DNA of 5,296 bases from Acidobacteriota bacterium (lineage in GTDB: Bacteria; Acidobacteriota; Thermoanaerobaculia; Thermoanaerobaculales; Thermoanaerobaculaceae): NCBI GenBank assembly GCA_021782525.1, contig JAJXUY010000140.1, positions 1 to 5,296 on the forward strand, in the 5' to 3' direction. Positions 5,198 through 5,296 of this stretch are shown here, piece after piece. Below the pieces are notes generated by a model, which was not told where the DNA came from, searched no databases, and was given only the letters and a program-made list of their open reading frames with translations. Position numbers and translations under genes: made by a program. Each line of letters opens with the position of its first letter. Within the stretch, counting starts at the first letter, position 1.

Positions 5198-5296
5198 ATG
5201 AGGGACGAGGGCAGGAACCGCAGGGAGTACCGCCTCTACAAAGTCGCGCAGGCGCTCGGCCGGGCGGCGCCGTTCTGGCTGCTGCAAGCGGCGGGG
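5198..5296 (+). CDS. N-terminus of an unidentified protein, possibly acyltransferase-like, cut by window edge
   Basis: An open frame starts at ATG 5198 and continues for 33 codons to the window end. It begins MRDEGRNRREYRLYKVAQAL and continues into a hydrophobic, Leu/Ala-rich stretch with Trp. A basic leader followed by an amphipathic or membrane-associated helix of this kind resembles the start of LpxL/HtrB-type lysophospholipid or lipid A acyltransferases, but no catalytic motif is within reach, so that is a guess. The only Shine-Dalgarno candidate is AGG at 5188-5190, inside the right inverted repeat. No alternative ATG, GTG or TTG occurs further on in this frame. The gene could also be a remnant whose original 5' end was displaced by the mobile unit. 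Confidence 0.4.
   Translation, partial: MRDEGRNRREYRLYKVAQALGRAAPFWLLQAAG

Noticed and set aside
4071..5201. Target site duplication around the mobile unit
   Set aside because: The bases outside the two ends, GACTG and GATGA, do not match well, and HUH elements usually create no duplication.
4955..5287. A 110-codon minus-strand frame crossing the right inverted repeat
   Set aside because: It overlaps the transposase C-terminus and the downstream gene start, has no motif and appears to be a shadow frame.

Overview
This is a high-GC bacterial window, roughly two-thirds or more G+C by eye. Six of its seven genes can be assigned to a family. The FabL-type enoyl reductase, the REP-associated transposase and the general gene style suggest a GC-rich, non-enteric lineage such as a deltaproteobacterial, Binatota or Myxococcota-like group, or another GC-rich soil bacterium. 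That placement is inference; no marker gene is present.

Positions 1-3816 hold five genes, all on the minus strand, packed like one operon. In transcription order they are: a FabL-like enoyl-ACP reductase (3816-3058), a glycerophosphodiester phosphodiesterase (3061-2426), a small degenerate receiver-like protein (2433-2071), a MIP/aquaporin channel (2074-1220), and the first 399 codons of an aminoglycoside-phosphotransferase-like kinase fused to a P-loop ATPase (1198 to beyond position 1). The first four genes overlap by 4, 8 and 4 bases, and the fifth follows after 21 bases. A good sigma70-like promoter (TTGTCG, 17-base spacer, TATCGT) lies just upstream of the first gene, with a strong Shine-Dalgarno sequence that fixes its start.

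Positions 3863-4075 appear non-coding and contain several short hairpins. After this comes a compact mobile unit (4076-5196): a REP-associated tyrosine transposase (RAYT, IS200-like HUH family) on the plus strand, bracketed by inverted copies of a 15-base sequence whose core, GGTACC-N-GGTACC, is itself nearly palindromic. Both copies carry T-rich (on the inward strand) subterminal DNA.

The right-hand repeat ends one base before the ATG of a further plus-strand ORF, cut by the window edge, which may begin an acyltransferase-like protein.

Functionally, the operon combines fatty-acid elongation (FabL), release of glycerol-3-phosphate from lipid head-group diesters (GDPD) and a channel that may pass glycerol or another small solute. 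It is tempting to read this as a lipid/glycerol module, but that link is inferred from gene order only. The transposase unit appears to be an independent insertion between the operon promoter region and the right-hand gene.
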